Translations under genes and position numbers: made by a program
Source: Variovorax sp. TBS-050B
GTDB taxonomy: Bacteria; Pseudomonadota; Gammaproteobacteria; Burkholderiales; Burkholderiaceae_C
DNA length: 64,000 nucleotides
Assembly: GCF_029893635.1 (NCBI RefSeq)
Contig: NZ_JARXYR010000002.1
Location: 2,331,001 to 2,395,000, forward strand
Direction of reading: 5' to 3'
Notes under the pieces: model-generated
Databases searched by the model: none
Seen by the model: only the letters and a program-made list of their open reading frames with translations
Told to the model about the DNA's origin: nothing
Shown here: positions 8,506 through 16,587 of the stretch, in pieces
How the letters are laid out: each line of letters starts with the position of its first letter
How positions within the stretch are numbered: the stretch's first letter is position 1

Positions 8506-8853
8506 ATGCCCCCGATCACGCTCGACCCTCCGCCTCCCGCCATCGCCCTGCAGCCGGGCGACACCCTGCGCGCCGCGCTCGATCCCGCGAGCTGGCTTCA
8601 GATCGAGCAGGGCCGCGCGCAGCTCGTGGAACCGCCCGCGTGGTTCGGCGAGGCCGTGTTCACTGCGAAGACGATGCTCGAAGAAGGTGAGGTGCATCGG
8701 CTGGAACGCGGCGGCTGGATCGAGCTGCGCGCGCTGACGCCGGTGCGGCTGCGCATCCATGCGCCCTCGATGCATGCCGCGGCGCCGTTGCCGTCCGCGC
8801 GCGCCGAGCCGCGGCCGGTGATGCGGCTGGTGCGGCTTCTGACCGGCAGCTAG
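8506..8853 (+). CDS. small DUF2917-like protein
   Basis: Protein of 115 residues, one predicted all-beta domain without signal peptide or membrane segment. Its order of features (LQPGDTLRAAL, a WLQIEQGRAQLV strand, a GEVHRLERGGWIEL turn) resembles the DUF2917 protein at 20458 in this window, which has APGEAMSLKA, MLRVRQGRVWV and APGESLAVPAG. The resemblance is weak and by eye. An AGGAAG ribosome-binding site about 8 bases before ATG 8506 decides the start. Divergent from the MocR regulator, convergent with otsA 7 bases away. Function unknown. Confidence 0.55.
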   Translation: MPPITLDPPPPAIALQPGDTLRAALDPASWLQIEQGRAQLVEPPAWFGEAVFTAKTMLEEGEVHRLERGGWIELRALTPVRLRIHAPSMHAAAPLPSARAEPRPVMRLVRLLTGS

Positions 8854-8860
8854 CCTCTAT

Positions 8861-10246
8861 CTAGCGCTGGCTTGCCGCGTGGCGCAGCGCGTCGAGGAAG
8901 CTGCGCCGCCACCAGTGGATGTCCTGCTCGCGGATGCGCGAGAGCAGCTTCTGGTGCCGCTCGCGGCGCTCCTCGAGCGGCATCTGCAGCGCCTGCTGCA
9001 CCGTCTCGGCGGTGCCGTGCGTGTCGTAGGGGTTGACCAGCAGCGCTTCCTTCAATTGCTCGGCCGCGCCCGCGAAGCGCGAGAGCACCAGCACGCCGGG
9101 ATCGGCCGGGTCCTGCGCCGCGATGTATTCCTTGGCGACCAGGTTCATGCCGTCGCGCAGCGGCGTCACCAGTCCCACCGCGGCCGCGCGGCACAGCCCC
9201 GGCACGCGCTTGCGCGCCACCATGCGGTGGATGTAGCGCACCGGCATCCAGTCGAGCTCGCCGTAGTCGCCGTTGATCGCGCCGCACAGCGATTCGAGCT
9301 CGCGCCGGATGTCGCCGTAGGCGTCGACCGTCTCGCGCGTGGGCGAGGCGATCTGGATCAGCGTGGCGCTGCGGCGGTTCTCCGGATAGTTGGCGAGCAG
9401 CTCGCGGAAGGCGCGCACGCGCTGCGGGATGCCCTTGGAATAGTCGAGCCGGTCGATGCCCAGCAGCAGCCGCCGCTGCGAGTATTCGCGCTTCATGGTC
9501 TCGAACATGTCGCGCGATTCCTTCGCATGCGTGAGCGCCGCGAACTCGTCCACGTCGATGCCGATCGGGAACGCGGCGCAGCGCACCGTCTGGCCGTAGG
9601 CGCGGTACATCTCGTCGCCGAGGTACTCGCCATGCGCCTCGTTGCGCACGTAGTGCTCGAAGTGCTGCACGTCCTGCTGCGCCTGGAAGCCGATCAGGTC
9701 GTACGAGAACAGCGAGCGCATCAGCCATTCGTGCTGCGGCACGGCCGCGATGATGATCTGCGGCGGCAGCGGAATGTGCAGGAAGAAGCCGATGCGCTGG
9801 CGGCAGCCCATCGCGCGCAGCTCGGCCGCGAGCGGGATCAGGTGGTAGTCGTGGATCCAGATGACGTCGTCGTCGTTCAGCAGCGGCTTGAGCTTGCGCG
9901 CGAACAGCTGGTTCACGCGCCGGTAGCCGCCGATGAAGCCGGCGTCGAAATGCGCCAGGTCGAGCCGGTTGTGGAACACCGGCCACAGCACGTCGTTGCT
10001 GTAGCCGAGGTAGTAGCTGTCGTGGTCCTCGCGGCTCAGGTCGATGGTGGCGAGCCGGACCTTGCCGGCCTGCTGCATGTGCAGCTCGCCCTCGCCGGTC
10101 GGGCCTTCCTCCACGATCTGGCCGCTCCAGCCGAACCAGAGACCGCCGCTCTGCTGCAGGCTTTCGCCGAGCGCCACCGCCAGGCCGCCGGCCGCGGGTT
10201 TGCGGGGGTCGGCCACGCGATTGGAAACGACGACGAGTCTGCTCAT
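8861..10246 (-). CDS. otsA: alpha,alpha-trehalose-phosphate synthase
   Basis: GT20 glycosyltransferase that makes trehalose 6-phosphate from UDP-glucose and glucose 6-phosphate; cytoplasmic. The 461-residue product starts with [10 protein letters not shown], has the N-terminal sugar-binding GGLAVAL and GWSG loops, WIHDYHL, DLIGFQ, the [12 protein letters not shown] helix near residue 267 and the nucleotide-binding [10 protein letters not shown] segment, so all catalytic elements appear intact. The start ATG overlaps the stop of the upstream GH15 gene (ATGA, 10243-10246), indicating translational coupling. It is the last gene of the otsB-GH15-otsA operon. Trehalose is typically an osmotic and desiccation protectant. 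Confidence 0.95.
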   Translation of the reverse strand: MSRLVVVSNRVADPRKPAAGGLAVALGESLQQSGGLWFGWSGQIVEEGPTGEGELHMQQAGKVRLATIDLSREDHDSYYLGYSNDVLWPVFHNRLDLAHFDAGFIGGYRRVNQLFARKLKPLLNDDDVIWIHDYHLIPLAAELRAMGCRQRIGFFLHIPLPPQIIIAAVPQHEWLMRSLFSYDLIGFQAQQDVQHFEHYVRNEAHGEYLGDEMYRAYGQTVRCAAFPIGIDVDEFAALTHAKESRDMFETMKREYSQRRLLLGIDRLDYSKGIPQRVRAFRELLANYPENRRSATLIQIASPTRETVDAYGDIRRELESLCGAINGDYGELDWMPVRYIHRMVARKRVPGLCRAAAVGLVTPLRDGMNLVAKEYIAAQDPADPGVLVLSRFAGAAEQLKEALLVNPYDTHGTAETVQQALQMPLEERRERHQKLLSRIREQDIHWWRRSFLDALRHAASQR

Positions 10247-12165
10247 ATGGCGGAGTCCCAGGGCGCCGAGAGCCGCATCGCCGCGTTGATGATGCCGACC
10301 ATCGAATAGGTCTGCGGAAAGTTGCCCCACATCTCGCCGGTGACGGGATGCGTGTCCTCCGAGAGCAGGCCGAGCGGATTGCGGGCCGCGAGCATGGTCT
10401 CGAAGATCTGCCGTGCCTCGGCCTTGCGGCCGATCTTGGCGAGCGCGTCGATGCGCCAGAAGGTGCAGATGTTGAACGCCGTCTCGGGCTTGCCGAAGTC
10501 GTCGGCGGCCTCGTAGCGGCGCATGTAGGGGCCGTCGCAGAGCGTCTTCTCCATCGCATCGACGGTGGAGATGAAGCGCGGGTCGCGCGCATCGATCAGC
10601 CCGACCTCGACCATCAGCAGGATGCTCGCATCGAGCTCGTGGCCGCCGAAGCTCTCGGCGAAGGCCTGGCGCTCCTCGCACCAGGACTTGGCGAGGATCT
10701 CCTCCTTCATGCGCGCGGCATGGCCGTGCCAGTAGGCGGCGCGCTCGGGCAGGTCGAGCGCGCGCGCGATCTTCGCGAGCCGGTCGCAGGCGGCCCAGCT
10801 CATCAGCGCGGAACTCGTGTGCACGCGCGCGCGGGTGCGCAGCTCCCACATGCCGGCGTCGGGCGTGCCGTAGACGCGGATCGCCTGCTCGCCGACCGCC
10901 TCGAGGTGCGGAAACTCCGCCAGCCCCGCGCGGCTCAGCAGCCGGTGGTCGTGGAAGGCCTGCGCCGCGCCGAGCACGATGTTGCCGTAGACGTCGTGCT
11001 GGAAGTGCTCCTGCGCCTGGTTGCCCACGCGCACCGGTCCCATGCCGCGGTAGCCCGGCAGATGGTCGACGATGGACTCGGGCAGCTCGCGTTCGAGCCC
11101 GATGCCGTAGAGCGGCTGGATGTGCTCGCCGTGCGAGCCGATCACCACGTTGCCGAGCCAGCGCAGGTAGTCCTCCATCGTGCCCACCTCGCTCAGCGAG
11201 TTGAGCGCGCGCACCACGAAGAAGGCATCGCGCAGCCAGCAGTAGCGGTAGTCCCAGTTGCGCTGGCTGCCCGGGGCCTCGGGGATGCTGGTGGTCATGG
11301 CCGCGACGATCGCACCCGTGTCCTCGTAGAGCGAGAGCTTGAGCGTGATCGCGGCGCGGATCACCGCGTCCTGGTACTCGAACGGGATCGCGAGCCGCTT
11401 GCTCCAGACGCGCCAGTAGGCGATGGTCTCCTGCTCGAAGCTGCGCGCGGTGTCGGCGATGCCGTCGAGCAGGGTCTCGTCCACGCCGAACATGAAGTTG
11501 TACTCGCGCGAGAGCACGAAGGGCTGGCGCGCGAGGATGTGCGAGATCGAGGCGTCGGTGTTGAGCCGCAAGGTGACGTCGGGGCCGACGTAGCGGATGT
11601 GGTTGCTGCCGCGCGTGACCTCGAGCGGCGCCGAGGCGCCCCACTGGAAGCGCGGATCGAGCGCCACGCGCACGCGCGGCGCGCCCGCGATCGGCCGCAC
11701 GCGGCGCACCAGCATCAGCGGCCGGAAGTAGCGCGAGCGGCTGTAGAAGCGCGGCGCGAAGTCGGTGATCTCGATGCCCTGGCCCGCGCTGTCGAACAGC
11801 TGGGTGCGCAGCACCGCGGTATTGGGCTCGTACCACTGCTTGCTGGAGGCGAAGTCCTCGATCTCGATGGCCCAGGCGCCGGCTTCCTCGCCGGGGTGCA
11901 GCAGGGCGTTGAAGACCGGGTCGCCGTCGAAGCGCGGCAGGCAGCACCAGACGATGCGCGCACGGGCATCGACGAGCGCGCTGAACGCGCAGTTGCCGAT
12001 CACGCCGACGTCGAGCGAGGGCTCGGCCGGCGGCGCGAAGCCGCGCGGCACGGCCGACGCGGCGGCGCGCGGGTCGACCGGCGCGTGGTCGGCAGGGCCG
12101 GCCGCGCCCGAGATCGAAGTGCCCGCGCGTTGCTCGGGCGCCTTCGACAGCTGCAGTTCACTCAT
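10243..12165 (-). CDS. glycoside hydrolase family 15 (glucoamylase/trehalase-like)
   Basis: Protein of 640 residues with the bacterial GH15 arrangement: an N-terminal beta-rich domain (from VGVIGNCAFSALVDARARIVW) followed by an alpha/alpha barrel. Diagnostic stretches are NWDYRYCWLRDAFF, YRGMGPVRVGN and TFNICTFWRIDALAK. There is no signal peptide, so it acts in the cytoplasm; a 45-residue Ala/Pro-rich N-terminus precedes the fold. Bacterial GH15 includes glucoamylases and trehalases. Its position between otsB and otsA, overlapping both (8 and 4 bases), makes a role in trehalose or maltooligosaccharide turnover likely but unproven. A GAGGAG site precedes the ATG. Confidence 0.88.
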   Translation of the reverse strand: MSELQLSKAPEQRAGTSISGAAGPADHAPVDPRAAASAVPRGFAPPAEPSLDVGVIGNCAFSALVDARARIVWCCLPRFDGDPVFNALLHPGEEAGAWAIEIEDFASSKQWYEPNTAVLRTQLFDSAGQGIEITDFAPRFYSRSRYFRPLMLVRRVRPIAGAPRVRVALDPRFQWGASAPLEVTRGSNHIRYVGPDVTLRLNTDASISHILARQPFVLSREYNFMFGVDETLLDGIADTARSFEQETIAYWRVWSKRLAIPFEYQDAVIRAAITLKLSLYEDTGAIVAAMTTSIPEAPGSQRNWDYRYCWLRDAFFVVRALNSLSEVGTMEDYLRWLGNVVIGSHGEHIQPLYGIGLERELPESIVDHLPGYRGMGPVRVGNQAQEHFQHDVYGNIVLGAAQAFHDHRLLSRAGLAEFPHLEAVGEQAIRVYGTPDAGMWELRTRARVHTSSALMSWAACDRLAKIARALDLPERAAYWHGHAARMKEEILAKSWCEERQAFAESFGGHELDASILLMVEVGLIDARDPRFISTVDAMEKTLCDGPYMRRYEAADDFGKPETAFNICTFWRIDALAKIGRKAEARQIFETMLAARNPLGLLSEDTHPVTGEMWGNFPQTYSMVGIINAAMRLSAPWDSAI

Positions 12166-12952
12166 CCACCTCTCCTCGGTTCGCTTTTTCTTCTTTCCTT
12201 GGCGCGGGGGACGCGGCGAGCAGGTCGCGCATCTGCACCAGCCATTCGAAGACGGCGCGCGGCGATTCGAGCCGGTGCAGCGCGAGGCTCGGCCCTGAGC
12301 CCACCTTGATGCCGATGCCGCCGCGCGGCTGCACCACCGCGAAGCCGCTCTCGTCGGTGGTGTCGTCGCCGGCGAAGAACGGCACGCGTCCCGCGAACGG
12401 TTCCTCGTTCATGAAGGCCTCGATCGCGATGCCCTTGTTGACGCCCGAGGGCTTGATCTCGAACACGAACTTGCCGTGCATCAGTTCGAGCTGCGGCCGG
12501 CCGGCGATCGCGCGCGACATGGCGTCGCGGCACACCGCCTCGAGCTGCGGCGCGAGCCGATAGTGCAGCGCGATGGCCGCATGCTTGCGCTCGACCAGCA
12601 GGCCCTCGTGCACGCGGGCGAGTTCATTGGCCGCATCGAGGATGGGCAGCAGGTCGGGCGCGCGCTGCTCCTGCATGCGGCCCTTGGCGTCGCGGCGCTG
12701 CACGCCGTGCTCGCCGCCCGCGGGCAGGCGCAGCGGCGCGAGGAAGCGGTCGATGGCGTCGATCTGGCGGCCCGAGACCACGGCGAGGGCCCCGCCGAGC
12801 AAGTCGCGCAGATCCTCGAGCAACGGGCGCAGCGCGGAAGGAATCTCGATCGCTTCGGGGGTGGGCGCGAGCGCGACGAGGGTGCCGTCGAAATCGAGGA
12901 AGAGGGCGCTGTCTCGGCCCAACGGAGGAGGCAACTGGGAAGACATTGGCAT
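12158..12952 (-). CDS. otsB: trehalose-6-phosphate phosphatase
   Basis: HAD-superfamily phosphatase of 264 residues that releases trehalose from trehalose 6-phosphate. Motif I is DFDGTL near residues 19-24 with the nucleophilic aspartate, motif II is VVSGRQ, and motif IV is GDDTTDE near 196. KPSGVNKG supplies the conserved lysine region. It is the first gene of the operon and its stop overlaps the GH15 start by 8 bases. A second ATG lies two codons in. The C-terminus ends in a charged Lys/Glu tail. With OtsA this makes a complete OtsAB route. Confidence 0.93.
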   Translation of the reverse strand: MPMSSQLPPPLGRDSALFLDFDGTLVALAPTPEAIEIPSALRPLLEDLRDLLGGALAVVSGRQIDAIDRFLAPLRLPAGGEHGVQRRDAKGRMQEQRAPDLLPILDAANELARVHEGLLVERKHAAIALHYRLAPQLEAVCRDAMSRAIAGRPQLELMHGKFVFEIKPSGVNKGIAIEAFMNEEPFAGRVPFFAGDDTTDESGFAVVQPRGGIGIKVGSGPSLALHRLESPRAVFEWLVQMRDLLAASPAPRKEEKANRGEVDE

Positions 12953-13041
12953 CTGGTGAAGACCTTACCACGCGCATTTCGTTTCCCGTGTCGGCCAAAG
13001 TCGGACGTGCGCGGCAACGCCGCCCGCGTGTCGACAAGCCG

Positions 13042-14301
13042 CTATCGCATCGAAGCCGCCACGGCCTGCACCCGCGCGCGGTGGATCGCCTCGCCGATGC
13101 GCGGCCCGGTGGCGCCCGACTGCTGCGCGGCGCGCGCGACGGCGTCGGTCGCCACGCCGGCCGCGGCCGCGAGCGCGCCGAGCAGCCGCTCGCGCTGCGG
13201 ATAGGCGCGGTCCTCGAAGCCGAGGCGCCCGCGCGCATCGCACTCGCAGGCCAGCAGCGCGTCGGCGAAGCGCGCGGGCTTGCGGAAGGCGTCGCAGCGC
13301 TCCAGCAGCCGCACCAGCGCGGCCGCGCCCAGTTCGCCGCTGCGGTGGATGTTGCCGTGCTCGCGCGCCACCACCTCGGCCAGTTCGCGGATCTCCACCG
13401 GCACGCGCCAGCGCTCGCACACCGCCTGCAGCAGTTCGGCGCTGCGCTGCTCGTGGCCGATGTGGCGCGGCAGCGCTTCGGGGTCGGTGGTGCCCTTGCC
13501 GAGGTCGTGCATCAGGCAGGCGAAGCGCACGGCCAGCGGCGCCTGGAGCCGCGCGCTGGTGTCGATCACCATCATCAGGTGCACGCCGGTGTCCACCTCC
13601 GGGTGGTGCGCCTCGGGCTGCGGCACGCCCCAGAGCCGGTCGACCTCGGGCAGCAGCACCGCGAGCGCGCCGCAGGCGCGCAGCACCTCGAACATGCGCG
13701 AGGGGCGCACCTCCATGAGCCCGCGCGAGAGCTCCTGCCAGACGCGCTCGGGCACCAGCGCATCGGCTTCGCCGGCCGCGACCATCTCCCGCATCAGCGC
13801 CATGGTCTCGGCCGCGACCGTGAAGTCGTCGAAGCGCGCGGCGAAGCGCGCCACGCGCAGGATGCGCACCGGGTCCTCGCGGAAGGCGTCGGTCACGTGG
13901 CGCAGCAGCTTCTGCGCGAGGTCGCGGCGGCCGTGGAAGGGATCGGCCAGGCGCTCGGGCGTGGGCTCGAACTGCCCGTCGGGTCCGACGAACTCGGCCG
14001 GCATCGCGATCGCGTTGACGGTGAGGTCGCGCCGCGCGAGGTCCTGCTCGAGCGTGACGTCGGGTGCGGCATGGATGGTGAAGCCGCGGTAGCCGGGGGC
14101 GCTCTTGCGCTCGGTGCGGGCCAGCGCGTATTCCTCGCGCGTGCGGGGATGCAGGAACACCGGGAAGTCGCGCCCCACGGGCAGGTAGCCGCGCGCCGTC
14201 ATTTCCTCCGGCGTGGCGCCGACCACCAGCCAGTCATGGTCGGACACCGGGCGTCCGAGCAACCGGTCGCGCAATGCGCCGCCGACGAGATAGGTTTCCA
14301 T
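13042..14301 (-). CDS. cca: multifunctional CCA tRNA nucleotidyltransferase
   Basis: Adds or repairs the 3' CCA end of tRNAs without a template. The 419-residue protein starts directly with the class II head domain: VGGALRDRLLG, the metal-binding SDHDW (DxD), and RRDLTVNAIA. An HD phosphohydrolase domain follows (HDLGKGTTD around residue 263, with FACLMH before it), as in the longer proteobacterial form that also has phosphatase/phosphodiesterase activity. ATG 14301 lies at the head of the fold. Only 90 bases separate its end from otsB, which points the same way. Confidence 0.95.
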   Translation of the reverse strand: METYLVGGALRDRLLGRPVSDHDWLVVGATPEEMTARGYLPVGRDFPVFLHPRTREEYALARTERKSAPGYRGFTIHAAPDVTLEQDLARRDLTVNAIAMPAEFVGPDGQFEPTPERLADPFHGRRDLAQKLLRHVTDAFREDPVRILRVARFAARFDDFTVAAETMALMREMVAAGEADALVPERVWQELSRGLMEVRPSRMFEVLRACGALAVLLPEVDRLWGVPQPEAHHPEVDTGVHLMMVIDTSARLQAPLAVRFACLMHDLGKGTTDPEALPRHIGHEQRSAELLQAVCERWRVPVEIRELAEVVAREHGNIHRSGELGAAALVRLLERCDAFRKPARFADALLACECDARGRLGFEDRAYPQRERLLGALAAAAGVATDAVARAAQQSGATGPRIGEAIHRARVQAVAASMR

Positions 14302-14463
14302 GCGCCGAGTGTAGGTAGGGATATCCCAACTGGAAAAATAGAACGACCGTTCGATAATTCACGCGCGGATCGGACGAATCCTCGCCAATCCGCGCCAAAA
14401 GTAGACGCTGTCACAGCGGAGGCTGCGTACTACCAATTTCTTATCCAAAGGAGCAATCAAACC

Positions 14464-15189
14464 ATGAAGAAAACAGTGTTTGCGCTGGCGGCCCTGGGTG
14501 CGCTCGCGTCCGGGAGTGCATGGGCGCAGAAGGCCGGAGACTGGGTCATCGGTACCGGATGGATCCACCTGGCGCCGCAGGATTCGAGCAAGCCGCTGAC
14601 GCTGACAGCGCCGGTGCGCAGCGTGGTCGCGGGCTCGGGCGCCTCGGTCGGCAACTCGGACACGCTCGGGCTGAGCGCGGTGTACTTCATCGACAGCCAC
14701 TGGGCGGTCGAGGGCGTGCTCGGCGTGCCGCCGAAGTTCAAGCTCGACGGCGAGGGCACGCTGGCGCGCGTGGGCGAACTCGGCGAGGCGCGGCAGTGGA
14801 GCCCGACCATCCTCGGCAAGTACTACTTCAACGAGGGCACCGACGCCTTCCGCCCGTTCGTGGGCCTGGGCGCGACCTACGTCTGGTACAGCGACATCAA
14901 GCTCACGCCGGGTCTGCAGGGCGCGCTCGGCAGCCAGCTGCGCCAGCGGCCGCTGTCCACCTCGACCACGGCCGAACTCGACAGCTCCTTCGCACCGGTG
15001 TTCAACATCGGCGCCTCCTACCAGCTCGACAAGAACTGGGGCATCTCGTTCTCGGTCTCGTACATCCCGCTCAAGACCAAGGCCAAGCTCACGACCACCT
15101 CGGTCACCGGCCTGCCGATCGCGACCAGCGAGGCGCGGCTGAAGCTCAACCCGATCGTGACCTACCTGTCGGCCACGTACCGGTTCTGA
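14464..15189 (+). CDS. ompW: OmpW-family outer membrane protein
   Basis: Eight-stranded outer-membrane beta-barrel of 241 residues. A signal peptide with an AWA-Q cleavage site is followed by alternating amphipathic strands and typical OmpW landmarks: SVYFIDSHWAVE-like segment, KYYFNEGTDAFRPFVGLGATYVW split over two strands, and a C-terminal phenylalanine in TYRF needed for Bam-dependent insertion. A strong AAAGGAG site about 10 bases before ATG 14464 decides the start. OmpW proteins form small hydrophobic channels and are often induced by oxygen or stress signals. It is a single-gene unit converging on the GST gene. Confidence 0.88.
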   Translation: MKKTVFALAALGALASGSAWAQKAGDWVIGTGWIHLAPQDSSKPLTLTAPVRSVVAGSGASVGNSDTLGLSAVYFIDSHWAVEGVLGVPPKFKLDGEGTLARVGELGEARQWSPTILGKYYFNEGTDAFRPFVGLGATYVWYSDIKLTPGLQGALGSQLRQRPLSTSTTAELDSSFAPVFNIGASYQLDKNWGISFSVSYIPLKTKAKLTTTSVTGLPIATSEARLKLNPIVTYLSATYRF

Positions 15190-15207
15190 GCGCGCGCCGG
15201 CGGCGCG

Positions 15208-15891
15208 TCAGCGCTGCTGGCGGTAGTGTTCCTCGAACGGAAGGAAGTCGTTCTCGGCCAGGGCGTCGTCGATCCACGCCTTCACGCCGGGCAGCGCCTG
15301 CACCCGCTCGATGTAGGCGGTGATGGCGGCCGGCACCGGCAGGCCGTAGGTCTTGATGCGGGTGCCGACGGGTGCGAAGTACGCGTCGGCAATGCCGAAC
15401 TCGCCGAACAGCATCGGCCCGCCATGCGCGGCGAGCAGGTCGCCCCACATCTGCACGATGCGCTCGACCTCGCCGCCGAGCGCGGGATGCTCCTGGAGCA
15501 GCTTCGCGCCCACATCCGGGAGCCGGGCCTCGATGTTCATGCCGCAGAGGGTGCGCAGGTTGCCGAAGCCGGCGTGCATCTCGGCGCAGATGCTGCGCGC
15601 ACGGGCGCGGTCGGCCGCCGCGCGCGGCCAGAGCTGCTTGTCGGGGAAGGTCTCGGCGAGGTATTCGGCGATCGCGAGGCTGTCCCAGATCACGAGTTCG
15701 TCGTCGACGAGCACCGGCACCTTGGCGATCGGGTTGAGCTTGGCGATGGCCTGCTTGAACTGCGAATCGGCCGCGAAGGAGTCGAAGCGCAGCTTCACTT
15801 CCTCGAACGGAATGCCGGCCTGCTTCATGAGCACCCAGGGCCGCATGGACCAGGAGGAGTAGTTCTTGTTGCCGATGTAGAGCTTGCGCAT
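15208..15891 (-). CDS. glutathione S-transferase family protein
   Basis: Cytosolic GST-fold protein of 227 residues. The N-terminal thioredoxin-like domain begins with KLYIGNKNYSSWSMRPW, where the serine pair after the first strand is the candidate catalytic residue; VPVLVDDE gives the cis-proline, and IWDSLAIAEYL the glutathione-binding Ser. An all-helical C-terminal domain follows with GEFGIADAYFAPV. The NYSSWS form is common in a proteobacterial subgroup of unknown substrate. The gene stands alone, convergent with ompW. Confidence 0.88.
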   Translation of the reverse strand: MRKLYIGNKNYSSWSMRPWVLMKQAGIPFEEVKLRFDSFAADSQFKQAIAKLNPIAKVPVLVDDELVIWDSLAIAEYLAETFPDKQLWPRAAADRARARSICAEMHAGFGNLRTLCGMNIEARLPDVGAKLLQEHPALGGEVERIVQMWGDLLAAHGGPMLFGEFGIADAYFAPVGTRIKTYGLPVPAAITAYIERVQALPGVKAWIDDALAENDFLPFEEHYRQQR

Positions 15892-16022
15892 CGTGTGATC
15901 CTGCGGGTCGGAAGATGGGATGGAAACGGAAAGCCCTCGATGCTAGCCGCCGCCGCGGCCCGGATTGATGCCGAAACGCGCGCCGATTGATGCGCCCCCC
16001 GGGCTCGCAGGGCGCGCTGCGT

Positions 16023-16586
16023 TCAGTGCGGCGGCGGGTCTTCGGGCGAAGCGATCACGCGCGGTGAACTGCCGGGGCCGCCTTCGTCGCGCGGCGGGCC
16101 CACCAGCCGTTCGATCAATGCGACGAGGCGCGGCACCACCGCGAGCACCGCCAAGGCGAGCAGCGCGCTCAGCACCGCCGTCACCTCGCGGCCGAGCCCG
16201 CAGGCCATGCCGATGGCCGCGGTCATCCACAGGCCGGCGGCGGTGGTGAGGCCCTGCACCTGCTGTTCGTCCCTGACCTGCTTGAGGATGGTGCCCGCGC
16301 AGAGAAAACCCACGCCCGCGACCAGGCCCTGTATCACCCGGCTCATGTCGGCCGGCTCGATGCCCGACTGCTGCGGGATCAGCACGAACATCGCCGACCC
16401 GATCGCCACCAGCATGTGGGTGCGCACGCCGGCGGCCTTGCCGTGCTGCTCGCGCTCGAAGCCGAGCATGAAGCCGAGCACCGCCGCGAGCATCAGCCGC
16501 ACGACGATGCGCGTGAGCTGGGCGACGTCGCCCACGTCCGAGAACTCGGCCGCGACGGTGTCGAGGACCTCGGCGGTCCAGCTCAT
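16023..16586 (-). CDS. MgtC/SapB-family membrane protein
   Basis: Inner membrane protein of 187 residues with four to five hydrophobic helices. The family core is clear: RLMLAAVLGFMLGFERE, HGKAAGVRTHMLVAIGSA and GVGFLCAGTIL. MgtC of intracellular pathogens inhibits the F1Fo ATPase and helps growth at low magnesium; relatives in soil bacteria are less understood. Its ATG follows the transglycosylase stop after one base (TGA-G-ATG), so the pair is cotranscribed and probably coupled. The C-terminal 30 residues are a Pro/Glu/Gly-rich tail. Confidence 0.85.
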   Translation of the reverse strand: MSWTAEVLDTVAAEFSDVGDVAQLTRIVVRLMLAAVLGFMLGFEREQHGKAAGVRTHMLVAIGSAMFVLIPQQSGIEPADMSRVIQGLVAGVGFLCAGTILKQVRDEQQVQGLTTAAGLWMTAAIGMACGLGREVTAVLSALLALAVLAVVPRLVALIERLVGPPRDEGGPGSSPRVIASPEDPPPH

Positions 16587-16587
16587 C

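Noticed and set aside
14341..14352. GAACG-AC-CGTTC inverted repeat upstream of ompW
   Set aside because: Five-base arms are short and expected by chance in this composition; no regulator adjacent.
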